DNA of 64,000 nucleotides from an uncultured Acetatifactor sp. (lineage in GTDB: Bacteria > Bacillota > Clostridia > Lachnospirales > Lachnospiraceae): positions 124,001 through 188,000 of the forward strand of contig CANQUQ010000001.1 of NCBI GenBank assembly GCA_947627115.1, in the 5' to 3' direction. The translations under genes and the position numbers were made by a program. Position 1 is the first letter of the stretch. Every line of letters begins with the position of its first letter. The notes under the pieces were generated by a model, which was given only the letters and a program-made list of their open reading frames with translations, ran no database searches and was not told where the DNA came from. Positions 8,966 to 18,244 of this stretch are shown here, piece after piece.

Positions 8966-10639
8966 CTAAACCTCCATTATGATGGGCAGGATCATGGGAC
9001 GCCGCTTCGTCTTCTTCCAGACGTAGTCGCCGAGCGCATCCTTTGTGGTGTTCTTCAGCTTGCCCCAATCCGTGATGCCTCTGTCCAGACATCTCTGGAG
9101 CGCATCGTCCACGGTGTGACGGGCCTCCTCTATCAGCTCATCCGACTCCTTCACATACACGAAGCCTCTGGTGACGATATCCGGTCCCGCTACAAGCTGG
9201 CCGTTGAACCTGTCCAGGCTCATGACCACGATCATGATGCCGTCCTCCGCCAGATGCTGACGGTCCCTGAGCACCACGTTCCCCACATCGCCAACTCCCA
9301 GGCCGTCCACCAAGATAGCTCCCACGGGGACCTTTCCCGTCACCTTCGCGCCGCTGCCGTCCAGTTCGAGCACCTCGCCCGATGACAGAATAAAAATATT
9401 CTCCTTTTCGATGCCCAGGCTCTGCGCGATCTTAGCCTGAGCCTTCAGATGCTTGTACTCCCCGTGTACGGGAATGGCGTATTTGGGACGTATCAGGGTA
9501 TAGATCAGCTTGATCTCCTCCTGGCAGGCATGACCGGACACATGAGCGTCCTGAAATATTACGTCCGCGCCCTTGATCAGCAGGTCATTGATGACCTTTG
9601 TCACGGACTTTTCGTTGCCCGGTATGGGGTTCGAGGAAAAGATAACGGTGTCTCCCGCGCCGATGGATATCTTGCGGTGCATACCGCTGGCCATACGGCT
9701 CAGCGCCGCCATGCTCTCCCCCTGACTTCCGGTAGTGATGATCACCTGCTGCTCATCCGGATAATTTTTTAACTGATCCACTTCGATCAGGGTATTTTCG
9801 GGAATATTGATACATTCCAGATTTCTGGCCGTCTCGATGATGTTCACCATGCTGCGGCCCTCCACGCAGACCTTGCGGCCGAACTTGTATGCCGTATTGA
9901 TGATCTGCTGCACCCGATCCACGTTAGACGCAAAGGTCGCCACAAAAATCCTGGTATTTTTATGCTCCTCGAACAGGGAATCAAAGGTGGGGCCCACCGT
10001 TCTCTCCGAGGGCGTAAAGCCTGGCCGCTCCGCATTGGTGGAGTCGCACATCAGAGCCAGCACGCCTTTTTTGCCCAGCTCCGCAAAGCGCTGTAGATCG
10101 ATGGCGTCTCCGAACACAGGCGTATAGTCCACCTTGAAATCTCCTGTGTGGACCACCACCCCCGCAGGGGAATAAATAGCCAGCGCCGCAGCGTCCACAA
10201 TACTGTGGTTGGTCTTGATAAATTCAACGCGGAAATGGCCAAGATTGATAGACTGCCCGAACTTGACCACCTTGCGCTTGGTAGTCTTCATCAGGTTGTG
10301 CTCCCGCAGCTTATTCTCAATGATCCCCATGGTCAGTCTGGTGGCATACACGGGCACATTAATGTCCTTCAGCACATAGGGCAGCGCACCGATATGGTCC
10401 TCATGTCCGTGAGTGATCATAAAGCCCTTCACCTTGTCAAGGTTATCCTTCAGGTAAGTCACATCGGGAATGACCAGGTCGATGCCCAGCATGTCATCGG
10501 CCGGAAATGAAAGACCGCAGTCTACGACAATAATACTGTCATCATACTCGAAGGCAGTAATATTCATGCCGATCTGCTCTAAGCCGCCCAAAGGGATGAT
10601 CTTCAGCCTAGAGCCATTGCTATTCTCTTTTTTCTTCAA
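8966..10639 (-). CDS. rnj: Ribonuclease J
   Basis: IIPLGGLEQIGMN, THGHEDHIGALPY, VHTGDFKVD, SGHACQEEIKL; metallo-beta-lactamase/beta-CASP architecture. Confidence 0.95.
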   Translation of the reverse strand: MKKKENSNGSRLKIIPLGGLEQIGMNITAFEYDDSIIVVDCGLSFPADDMLGIDLVIPDVTYLKDNLDKVKGFMITHGHEDHIGALPYVLKDINVPVYATRLTMGIIENKLREHNLMKTTKRKVVKFGQSINLGHFRVEFIKTNHSIVDAAALAIYSPAGVVVHTGDFKVDYTPVFGDAIDLQRFAELGKKGVLALMCDSTNAERPGFTPSERTVGPTFDSLFEEHKNTRIFVATFASNVDRVQQIINTAYKFGRKVCVEGRSMVNIIETARNLECINIPENTLIEVDQLKNYPDEQQVIITTGSQGESMAALSRMASGMHRKISIGAGDTVIFSSNPIPGNEKSVTKVINDLLIKGADVIFQDAHVSGHACQEEIKLIYTLIRPKYAIPVHGEYKHLKAQAKIAQSLGIEKENIFILSSGEVLELDGSGAKVTGKVPVGAILVDGLGVGDVGNVVLRDRQHLAEDGIMIVVMSLDRFNGQLVAGPDIVTRGFVYVKESDELIEEARHTVDDALQRCLDRGITDWGKLKNTTKDALGDYVWKKTKRRPMILPIIMEV

Positions 10640-11090
10640 TGAAATCTCCTCCGCAATCTACACAGTAGCCGTAGAGCTTGACCTCGTGATCCACAACGTG
10701 AAATCCGACCGTATCGGTGATCTTCGATTCCAGCTCCTCCAGGAGGTCATCCCGGAAGGAAATCACCCTGCCGCATTTCATACAGATCAAATGGTGATGA
10801 TGGTGCTTTTGTCCGAGGCCATGAGCATTCCCCATCTCATAGCGCACAAAACCGTCATCAAAATTGATCCGGTCGATCAGATGCAGCTCGTTCAGCATCT
10901 GTATGGTTCTATAAACAGTGGCCAGCCCTATCTCCGGGTAGCCTGCTTTTACCAAATCAAAAATTTCCTCCGCGGTAAGATGCTCTTCCGGGCAGGACGC
11001 GATCGCCTCCAGCACCAGAAGCCTCTGCTTAGTGACTCTTAATCCGTTCTCTTTTAACAGTTTTTTGAATTGCTCTCTGTCAACCGCCAT
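10620..11090 (-). CDS. Fur family metalloregulator
   Basis: GLRVTKQRLLVLEAI, YPEIGLATVYRTIQML, HHHHHLICMKCGRV, YGYCVDCG. Confidence 0.93.
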   Translation of the reverse strand: MAVDREQFKKLLKENGLRVTKQRLLVLEAIASCPEEHLTAEEIFDLVKAGYPEIGLATVYRTIQMLNELHLIDRINFDDGFVRYEMGNAHGLGQKHHHHHLICMKCGRVISFRDDLLEELESKITDTVGFHVVDHEVKLYGYCVDCGGDFIEEKRE

Positions 11091-11129
11091 TTTCCTTCTT
11101 CCGTCACGTATCGCCCGCAGCGGTCCGAT

Positions 11130-11393
11130 CTATACAAATTTAATATCGTCCAGCATGTTTTCAAACACGCCTGCCACAGCCTCCAGCTCCTCATCCTCAG
11201 ACACGATGGTAAAGACGCTCTCCTCCTCGCCGTCTTTGGAAATGTCCTTGAGGATCAGCGCTTCCCCGTCGCCCTCTTCATGATCCGTCACCAGGATATA
11301 ATTGAAGCCTCCGATCCTGGTCTGCTCCAGTACAAAAAAATCTACCGGTTCCTCACCGTGAGGATTGAAAGTAATCTTCTCCAGCTTTGCCAT
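11130..11393 (-). CDS. DUF1292 protein (YrzB-like)
   Basis: KITFNPHGEEPVDFFVLEQTRIGGFNYILVTD; syntenic with ireB-ruvX. Confidence 0.85.
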   Translation of the reverse strand: MAKLEKITFNPHGEEPVDFFVLEQTRIGGFNYILVTDHEEGDGEALILKDISKDGEEESVFTIVSEDEELEAVAGVFENMLDDIKFV

Positions 11394-11420
11394 ACTTCCT
11401 CTTTTCTTCCGCCACCGGTC

Positions 11421-11846
11421 TCACTCCCGGTTTCTCCTGTCCAGATATCCCTGAAGGATCAGAACGGCCGCGATCATGTCCACATGATCTTTTCTGTTCT
11501 CTCTGCGGATGCCGGCCTCCGTCATAGTCCTGTCCGCCTCCACAGTGGTAAGACGCTCGTCCCATAATGTCACGGGCAGCCCCGTCCTTCTCTCCAGCTT
11601 GTCCTTGAACTCATTCGTCCGCTCTACGCGCACACCCTCCGTGCCGTTCATATGCTTCGGACAGCCCAGAACGATCTCCTGTACATCATACTCCAAGATC
11701 AGCTCCTCAATTCGGGCCAGCGTCCGACGCAGCTTATTTTCTTCTTTGCGCCGGATGATCTCAACGCCCTGAGCCGTCACCGACAGACCGTCGCTGACAG
11801 CGACTCCCACCGTCTTGGAACCGTAATCCAATCCCATTATGCGCAT
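11421..11846 (-). CDS. ruvX: Putative Holliday junction resolvase
   Basis: [43 protein letters not shown]. Confidence 0.94.
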   Translation of the reverse strand: MRIMGLDYGSKTVGVAVSDGLSVTAQGVEIIRRKEENKLRRTLARIEELILEYDVQEIVLGCPKHMNGTEGVRVERTNEFKDKLERRTGLPVTLWDERLTTVEADRTMTEAGIRRENRKDHVDMIAAVLILQGYLDRRNRE

Positions 11847-11864
11847 AGATATCTCCCGTCCGGT

Positions 11865-12167
11865 CTACTGCCAGCCCTTCGCGTTGATGTACTCGGTCAG
11901 CAGCTCCTCCACCAACTCGTCCCGCTCCACCTTCATGATCAGGCTTCTCGCGTTCTTGTGGCTGGTGATATAGGTAGGATCTCCGCTCATGATATAGCCG
12001 ACGATCTGATTTACCGGATTGTAGCCCTTTTCGGTCAGTGCTTCATATACAGCGGCAAGTACCAGCTTAGCGCCGGTCTCCGGCTCCGTCTCCACTTTGA
12101 AATATTGCGTTCTTCCTAAGTCCTGCATATTTATCCCATCCTTTTGATCTGCCAAAAAAGCCGGCAA
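11865..12167 (-). CDS. ireB: IreB family regulatory phosphoprotein (UPF0297). Start probably at an internal Met (MQDLGRTQYF)
   Basis: YEALTEKGYNPVNQIVGYIMSGDPTYITSHKNARSLI. Confidence 0.93.
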   Translation of the reverse strand: MPAFLADQKDGINMQDLGRTQYFKVETEPETGAKLVLAAVYEALTEKGYNPVNQIVGYIMSGDPTYITSHKNARSLIMKVERDELVEELLTEYINAKGWQ

Positions 12168-12222
12168 AGTAAGTTCTCACGGATCCTGCTGTTTTCTATG
12201 ATAACTCATTTATTTACAAAAT

Positions 12223-13548
12223 TCAAGACAGCAGGATTTCATCTGTGAGAAAATCTTTTACTGTCACCGTCATCAGCCGTCCCACTTCCGCGGTTTCGGC
12301 ACTTTTACTGCACGGAACCGCGATCTTGACATAGTCCGCGGTGTGCCCCAGCAGATACTCCCGTCCCCGGACCGTCTTTGTGTTCTCCGCCAGGATTTCT
12401 GCCTGTCTCCCTATGTAACGGCGGCGGAATTCCTTCGACTGCCTTCTCTCCAATTCAAACAATTCATTGCTCCGCAGAGTCTTGACGCTCTCCGGCACCT
12501 GATCCGGCATTTCGGCCGCCCTGGTCCCCCTGCGCTTTGAATATTTAAAGATATGCATCTCATAAAATCCTGTCTTTTCCAAAAAGCTCCGAGTCTGTGC
12601 AAATTCCTCCTCCGTCTCCCCAGGAAAACCCACGATCACATCCGTTGTGATGGCCGGACAGTCGAAGACCCCGCGCAGATATTCTACGCTTTTACAGTAT
12701 TCCCCCGTGGTGTAGTGTCTATTCATCCGTTTTAAGGTATCGTCACAGCCGCTCTGCAGGGACAGGTGAAAATGAGGACATAGCTTCGGCAGCGCTCCGA
12801 GGCGCCGGGCGGTCTCCTCCGTAACGATCCTGGGCTCCAGCGAGCCCAGACGGATCCTCTCCAGCCCCTCTATGCCGTGTATCCGCTCGATCAGATCGAT
12901 CAGACTGCCCATATCCGGCCGATCGAGGCCGTAGGAGCTGATGTGAATGCCCGTCAGCACCACCTCCCGGTATCCGGCATCCGCCAGGCCCTGAATCTCC
13001 CGCAGAATATCCTCCCCGCTCCGGCTGCGCACCCGCCCTCTGGCCAGGGGAATGGCGCAGTAGGAGCAGAACTGATTGCAGCCGTCCTGAATCTTGATGT
13101 AAGCTCTTGTATGCTCCGCCGTATGCTTCAGCTGCATCTCCTCATATTCACAGGTATGGGCAATGTCCGGTACCGTGGTGCCCCCCAGGGTCTTGCTGCT
13201 GCGGGAGGCCATATATTCCTCCAAAATTTCCGCAATGTCCTTTTTGCGGTTGTTTCCCACCGCCAGATCAACACTGTCATCCCCTTCCACCGTGTCGCGG
13301 TCCGTCTGCACATAACATCCCACGGCCACCACCACTGCTTCGGGATTGCGCTGCTTTGCCCTGTGAAGCATCTGCCTGCTCTTTCTGTCCGCAATGTTCG
13401 TGACGGTGCAGGTGTTGACGATATAGACATCCGCGACCTGATCGAAGGGCACGATACGATATCCCTTTTCCTGCAGCTTCTGCATCATTACGTCCGTTTC
13501 GTAAGAATTCACCTTACAGCCAAGATTGTGAAAAGCAATTTTTTTCAT
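12223..13548 (-). CDS. mtaB: tRNA (N6-threonylcarbamoyladenosine(37)-C2)-methylthiotransferase
   Basis: MKKIAFHNLGCKVNSYETD, radical-SAM motif CNQFCSYCAIPLARGRVRSR, C-terminal TRAM-like region. Start trimmed to MKKIAF. Confidence 0.94.
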   Translation of the reverse strand: MKKIAFHNLGCKVNSYETDVMMQKLQEKGYRIVPFDQVADVYIVNTCTVTNIADRKSRQMLHRAKQRNPEAVVVAVGCYVQTDRDTVEGDDSVDLAVGNNRKKDIAEILEEYMASRSSKTLGGTTVPDIAHTCEYEEMQLKHTAEHTRAYIKIQDGCNQFCSYCAIPLARGRVRSRSGEDILREIQGLADAGYREVVLTGIHISSYGLDRPDMGSLIDLIERIHGIEGLERIRLGSLEPRIVTEETARRLGALPKLCPHFHLSLQSGCDDTLKRMNRHYTTGEYCKSVEYLRGVFDCPAITTDVIVGFPGETEEEFAQTRSFLEKTGFYEMHIFKYSKRRGTRAAEMPDQVPESVKTLRSNELFELERRQSKEFRRRYIGRQAEILAENTKTVRGREYLLGHTADYVKIAVPCSKSAETAEVGRLMTVTVKDFLTDEILLS

Positions 13549-13669
13549 TCTGTTTTCTCCATTCGGGAGCGCTTCCCCGGTTTTTATACGGTTTTTCCCT
13601 TGACTTTTGTTTTCTATGCCGCTAATATAGGTATGAAGAAGGTATGACAAGAATAAGGAGGTGTGAATA

Positions 13670-13900
13670 ATGAAAACCGTACAGATTTCATTGAATTCCA
13701 TTGACAAGGTAAAGTCTTTCGTAAACGATGTCACCAAATTTGACTGTGACTTTGATCTGGTTTCAGGAAGATATGTAATCGATGCAAAATCCATCATGGG
13801 TATTTTCAGTCTGGATCTTTCCAAACCTATCGACCTGAACATCCATGCCGAGGACGGTGCGGAGGAAGTGCTGGCAGCACTGAAGCCTTACATCATATAA
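13670..13900 (+). CDS. HPr family phosphocarrier-like protein
   Basis: 76 aa; DLVSGRYVIDAKSIMGIFSLDLSKPIDLNI resembles the HPr fold. The canonical His15 motif is not obvious. Confidence 0.75.
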   Translation: MKTVQISLNSIDKVKSFVNDVTKFDCDFDLVSGRYVIDAKSIMGIFSLDLSKPIDLNIHAEDGAEEVLAALKPYII

Positions 13901-13940
13901 AGCTATTTTCCGCGGCGATACATAATATCGGGAACAGGCA

Positions 13941-13981
13941 GAGGACCTCAAAGGACACGATTTCTTTGAGGTCCTCTTTTT
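13941..13981 (+). terminator. Intrinsic terminator downstream of the HPr-like gene
   Basis: GAGGACCTCAAAG ... CTTTGAGGTCCTC TTTTT. Confidence 0.85.
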
Positions 13982-14000
13982 GGTATTGCAGCGGTCGTCC

Positions 14001-15179
14001 CTATTCCACAATGATCAGTTCATCGGTCTCCAGCGCCGTCCTCACCAGCTCGTCGATCTTCCCGTCCAGATTTTGTTCATGTCTGCGGATTACCTTCAGG
14101 TTGGGCTTGGTCACAGGATGCTTCGCCACAAAAATGGTACAACAGTCCTCGTAGGGCTGGATGGATGTCTCATAGGTCCCGATCCGGTCAGACATCTCCA
14201 CGATCTCCTTCTTGTCAAAGCCGATCAGCGGCCGGTAGACCGGCAGACTGCACACTTCATTGGTCGCGATCAGGGAATTCATGGTCTGTGACGCCACCTG
14301 GCCGATGCTCTCTCCGGTGATCAGACCGAGACACCCCGTCTCCTTCCCGATGTGCTCCGCGATCCGCATCATATAACGCCGCATGATGATCGTCAGCTCC
14401 TCGTGCGGACACCTTTCGTGAATGTACAGTTGAATATCGGTGAAGTTGATCACGTGGAGATAGATCGGGCCCGTATATTTTGACACGATACGCGCCAGAT
14501 CCACCACCTTCTGCTTGGCCCTCTCGCTGGTGTAGGGCGGTGCATGAAAATAGACCGCATCGATCTTCACTCCTCTTTTTGCAATCATATATCCCGCAAC
14601 GGGGGAGTCGATACCGCCGGACAAGAGCAGCATGGCCTTGCCTCCGGTGCCTACCGGCATCCCTCCCGGTCCCGGAATTTCAACGGAGTAAATATATATT
14701 TTTTCCCGAATCTCCACATTGATCACCGCATCCGGCCTGTGGACATCCACATGCATTTCCGGGTAGGCATTCAATAAGGCCTCGCCCAGATCTGCATTGA
14801 TCTCCATGGAGCTCTTGGGATAGTTCTTTCTGGCGCGCCTTGCATTTACTTTAAACGTCATGCTGCGGTCGGGATAGATGTCCGCCACATATCTGACAAC
14901 GGTGTCACAAAGCTTTTCAAAGCCCTCGTCCTCCACATAGACCATGGGACAAATACCGGATATTCCGAAGACATGCCCCAGATGCTCCACCGTCTCATCA
15001 TAGTCGAACTCCCCCTGCGCCTCCACATAAATGCGCCCCTGGGTCTTTCGTATCTCAAAGCTGCCCTCGCACTTTTTCAGCGCGGACCTGATCTGATGGA
15101 CGAGCGCATCCTCAAAGAGATAGCGGTTCTTCCCTTTTACACCGATCTCCGCGTACTTTATCAAAAAAGCCTTAAACAT
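14001..15179 (-). CDS. thiI: tRNA 4-thiouridine synthetase (no rhodanese domain)
   Basis: IKYAEIGVKGKNRYLFED, LLLSGGIDSPVAGYMIAKRG, THUMP region. Confidence 0.94.
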   Translation of the reverse strand: MFKAFLIKYAEIGVKGKNRYLFEDALVHQIRSALKKCEGSFEIRKTQGRIYVEAQGEFDYDETVEHLGHVFGISGICPMVYVEDEGFEKLCDTVVRYVADIYPDRSMTFKVNARRARKNYPKSSMEINADLGEALLNAYPEMHVDVHRPDAVINVEIREKIYIYSVEIPGPGGMPVGTGGKAMLLLSGGIDSPVAGYMIAKRGVKIDAVYFHAPPYTSERAKQKVVDLARIVSKYTGPIYLHVINFTDIQLYIHERCPHEELTIIMRRYMMRIAEHIGKETGCLGLITGESIGQVASQTMNSLIATNEVCSLPVYRPLIGFDKKEIVEMSDRIGTYETSIQPYEDCCTIFVAKHPVTKPNLKVIRRHEQNLDGKIDELVRTALETDELIIVE

Positions 15180-15196
15180 ATTTACCTCATTCCACT

Positions 15197-16369
15197 TTAC
15201 TTTCTTCTGATATATTTTCGCAGTATAGGAATTTTATCATACATTGTCCGTATTGTATAGTCTATTTCTTCCTCGGTCGTATAGACGGAAAAACTGAACC
15301 GCACGGTGGACTCCAGCATCCAAGGCTCTACGCCCAGGGCCCGCAGAGTTGCGGAAGGCTGCGGCTTGCGGGCTGCACAGGCACTTCCCGCGGACACATA
15401 GATCCCTTTCTCCTCCAGCGCATGAAGCAGCACCTCGCTGCGGACGCCGGACACCGAGACGCTGACGATATGGGGCGCGGTGCCCTCTCCGTCGGGAGAT
15501 TCCGGCAGCAGCCCGTTGATTCGGATTCCCTCCATCTCTCTGACGCCGTCCATAAAGCGGCGCTTGCACTTCCACAGGCGCTCCATATCCTCGTCATAGT
15601 GAGCGTACAGAAGCTCTGCCGCCTTCGCCATGCCCGCGGCGCCTGCCACGTTGTCCGTGCCGGAGCGCAGATTCATCTGCTGGCCGCCGCCGTAGATGAT
15701 GGGTCGGATCTTTACCCTGTCTCCGATATACAGAAGTCCGATCCCCTTGGGTCCATGAATTTTATGGCCGCTCGCGGAGAGAAGGTCTATCCCCATCCTC
15801 CTCGGATATATCCTGGCCTTGCCGAAGCCCTGCACCGCATCCACATGAAACAGCGTGTCGGGATTCATTTTCTTGATCAGGGCCCCTGCCTCTGCGATGG
15901 GCTGCAGAGCGCCGATCTCATTGTTGGTATGCATGACGGATACCAGAACGGTATCCTGCGTCATGGCCTTTTTCAGGTCCTCCAAGGAGATACGGCCGCT
16001 TCCGTCCACGGGCAGATAGGTAACGCGAAAGCCCTCCTGCTCCAGATAGTGCATCGTCTGCAGGACGGCGGGATGCTCTATTTGAGTGGTGATCAGGTGA
16101 GTGCCCCTCCTCCTGTTGGCGAACGCACAGCCGATCAGCGCCATATTGTCGGATTCCGTTCCGCCGGAGGTAAAAAAAATCTCTTTCTCGCTGACCTTCA
16201 AGAGTCCGGCAAGAGTTTCACGGGCATAGCGCAGATACTGCTCGGCCTGAACGCCCTTCATATGAAGGCTGGCGGGATTCCCGTAGTCTTCACACATTAT
16301 TTTGGTCATCAATTCCGCCACCTCCGGCAGCACCCTGGTAGTGGCGGAATTGTCTAAATACACTTCCAT
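15197..16369 (-). CDS. Cysteine desulfurase (NifS/IscS family)
   Basis: MEVYLDNSATTRVLPEV, SASGHKIHGPKGIGLLYI, SAGSACAARKPQPS. Start trimmed to MEVYL. Confidence 0.93.
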   Translation of the reverse strand: MEVYLDNSATTRVLPEVAELMTKIMCEDYGNPASLHMKGVQAEQYLRYARETLAGLLKVSEKEIFFTSGGTESDNMALIGCAFANRRRGTHLITTQIEHPAVLQTMHYLEQEGFRVTYLPVDGSGRISLEDLKKAMTQDTVLVSVMHTNNEIGALQPIAEAGALIKKMNPDTLFHVDAVQGFGKARIYPRRMGIDLLSASGHKIHGPKGIGLLYIGDRVKIRPIIYGGGQQMNLRSGTDNVAGAAGMAKAAELLYAHYDEDMERLWKCKRRFMDGVREMEGIRINGLLPESPDGEGTAPHIVSVSVSGVRSEVLLHALEEKGIYVSAGSACAARKPQPSATLRALGVEPWMLESTVRFSFSVYTTEEEIDYTIRTMYDKIPILRKYIRRK

Positions 16370-16469
16370 TGCTTCCTCCGTTCTAAAGCTTACGTTTTTG
16401 TTAACATATGCAGAAAATGCTGTCCTTGTCAATGTTTGTCGTCATATGGAAGATTTTACTGCCCAAGAC

Positions 16470-17237
16470 CTACGGCACGTCATCCGCCCCCTGACACTCC
16501 AGCCGATACATGATCCAGGCGAGCACCGTCATGCCCGCCGTCTCCGTCCGCAGGATACGCTTCCCCAGCGTAACGGGCTCTATGCCACACTGCATCGCTT
16601 CCCGGATCTCCGCCTCGTCGAAGCCGCCCTCCGGGCCGATAAATACCGCAATGCTCTGCCCCGGCCTCAGACCGTCGATCACTCCCTTTGTCTTGTACAT
16701 CCCATCAGCCATCTCATAGGGAATAATTCTGACATCCATGTCGGCTGCCATTTTTACTGCCTGGGAGAAGCTCAGCACCTCCGTCACCTGGGGGATGACC
16801 GACCGTCTGCTCTGCTTGGCGGCGGCTTCCGCGATACCCTGCCACCGGGCGATCTTTGACGCCGATTTTTTCCCGTCCAGCTTTACCACGCAGCGCTTTG
16901 CCGCAACGGGAACGATCCGATACGCTCCAAGCTCCACGGCCTTCTGTACGATCAGCTCCATCTTGTCCGCCTTGGGCAGACACTGAAAAAGACAGACTCT
17001 GGCAGGGAGCTCCACGGCAGCCTCCCTTATGAACCGCAGCTCGCAGAGGATCCTGTCCGTCTCCAGGGAGACAATGCCGCACCGGTATTCTTTTCCGTCC
17101 GCACCGCTGCTGACATCAATTTCCTCGCCGGGCCTCATGCGCAGGACGTTCCTGATATGATTGACATCGGTGCCCACAATAGTGACACATTTGTCATTTA
17201 CATTGATCTGTGATGGTTCTACAAAAAATCGGTACAT
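16470..17237 (-). CDS. rsmE: 16S rRNA (uracil(1498)-N(3))-methyltransferase
   Basis: MYRFFVEPSQI ... IGPEGGFDEAEIREA ... LGKRILRTETAGMTVL. Confidence 0.94.
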   Translation of the reverse strand: MYRFFVEPSQINVNDKCVTIVGTDVNHIRNVLRMRPGEEIDVSSGADGKEYRCGIVSLETDRILCELRFIREAAVELPARVCLFQCLPKADKMELIVQKAVELGAYRIVPVAAKRCVVKLDGKKSASKIARWQGIAEAAAKQSRRSVIPQVTEVLSFSQAVKMAADMDVRIIPYEMADGMYKTKGVIDGLRPGQSIAVFIGPEGGFDEAEIREAMQCGIEPVTLGKRILRTETAGMTVLAWIMYRLECQGADDVP

Positions 17238-17242
17238 AATTT

Positions 17243-18226
17243 CTATTTCCTCGCAGTCACGCTGACCCATTCGCCCTGATACGTCACTTCCACCACATCC
17301 AGACCGGCGGCTCTCACAGCCTCCTTCACGGTCTCCTCCTTATCGTCGATAATACCGGAGGTAATATAGATCCCGCCCGGTCTCAGCTGGGCCGTGATGA
17401 CCGGCGTCAGCGGCACCAGCACATCCGCCAGGATATTGGCCACAACGATATCGTAACGGCTGTATCCGACTTTGTCCTGAATTTCTTTGTCCGAAATAAT
17501 ATTCCCGATCATCATTTCAAATTTTTCCGGGGCAATGCCGTTTGCCTTGCAGTTCTGGGCCACCGCCTCCGCGGCGCACACGTCCAGATCCGTGCCCACC
17601 GCATGCTTCGCCCCGAACATGAGCGACAGGATCGCCAGAATACCGCTGCCGGTCCCCACGTCCAAAAGCTCCGTCTCCGGCGTGACATATTTTCTCAGCT
17701 GCCTGATACAGAGCTGCGTGGTCTCATGCATCCCCGTGCCGAATGCCGTGCCCGGATCGATATGCAGCACCGTCCTGCCCGTATCCTCCGCCTTCACATC
17801 CTCCCAGGAGGGGATCACAAGGATATCGTCGATATAGAACTGATGAAAATACTGCTTCCAGTTGTTGATCCAGTCGACATCCTCGGTCTCGTCCACGGTG
17901 ATGCTGCCCTCGCCGATATCGCAGAACTGTCTCAGGTCCTCCAGCTCCCCCTTCACCCGCCGAAGCAGAGTCTCCACATCCGTTCTCTCCCCCAGCACCT
18001 CCAGGCTGCCGTCCTCCTTCTTCTCCACAAAAAAATTCAGGTAAGCAATGCCGTCATTCTCCGGCCCCTCCGGCAGAATATCCACGAACATCTGCTCCTT
18101 TTCCAGAGCCGTCAGCGGCACCTTGTCCTCGATCTGCGCGCCCTCCAGGCCGATGTCATAGAGGGTGCTGATAAGGATGTCCTCCGCCTCCGCAATGGTC
18201 TTAATCCGAATTTTTATCCACTTCAT
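17243..18226 (-). CDS. prmA: Ribosomal protein L11 methyltransferase
   Basis: DPGTAFGTGMHETTQLCI, LLDVGTGSGILAI, VANILADVLVPL. Confidence 0.95.
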   Translation of the reverse strand: MKWIKIRIKTIAEAEDILISTLYDIGLEGAQIEDKVPLTALEKEQMFVDILPEGPENDGIAYLNFFVEKKEDGSLEVLGERTDVETLLRRVKGELEDLRQFCDIGEGSITVDETEDVDWINNWKQYFHQFYIDDILVIPSWEDVKAEDTGRTVLHIDPGTAFGTGMHETTQLCIRQLRKYVTPETELLDVGTGSGILAILSLMFGAKHAVGTDLDVCAAEAVAQNCKANGIAPEKFEMMIGNIISDKEIQDKVGYSRYDIVVANILADVLVPLTPVITAQLRPGGIYITSGIIDDKEETVKEAVRAAGLDVVEVTYQGEWVSVTARK

Positions 18227-18244
18227 TTTAATATCCTTCCTCCA

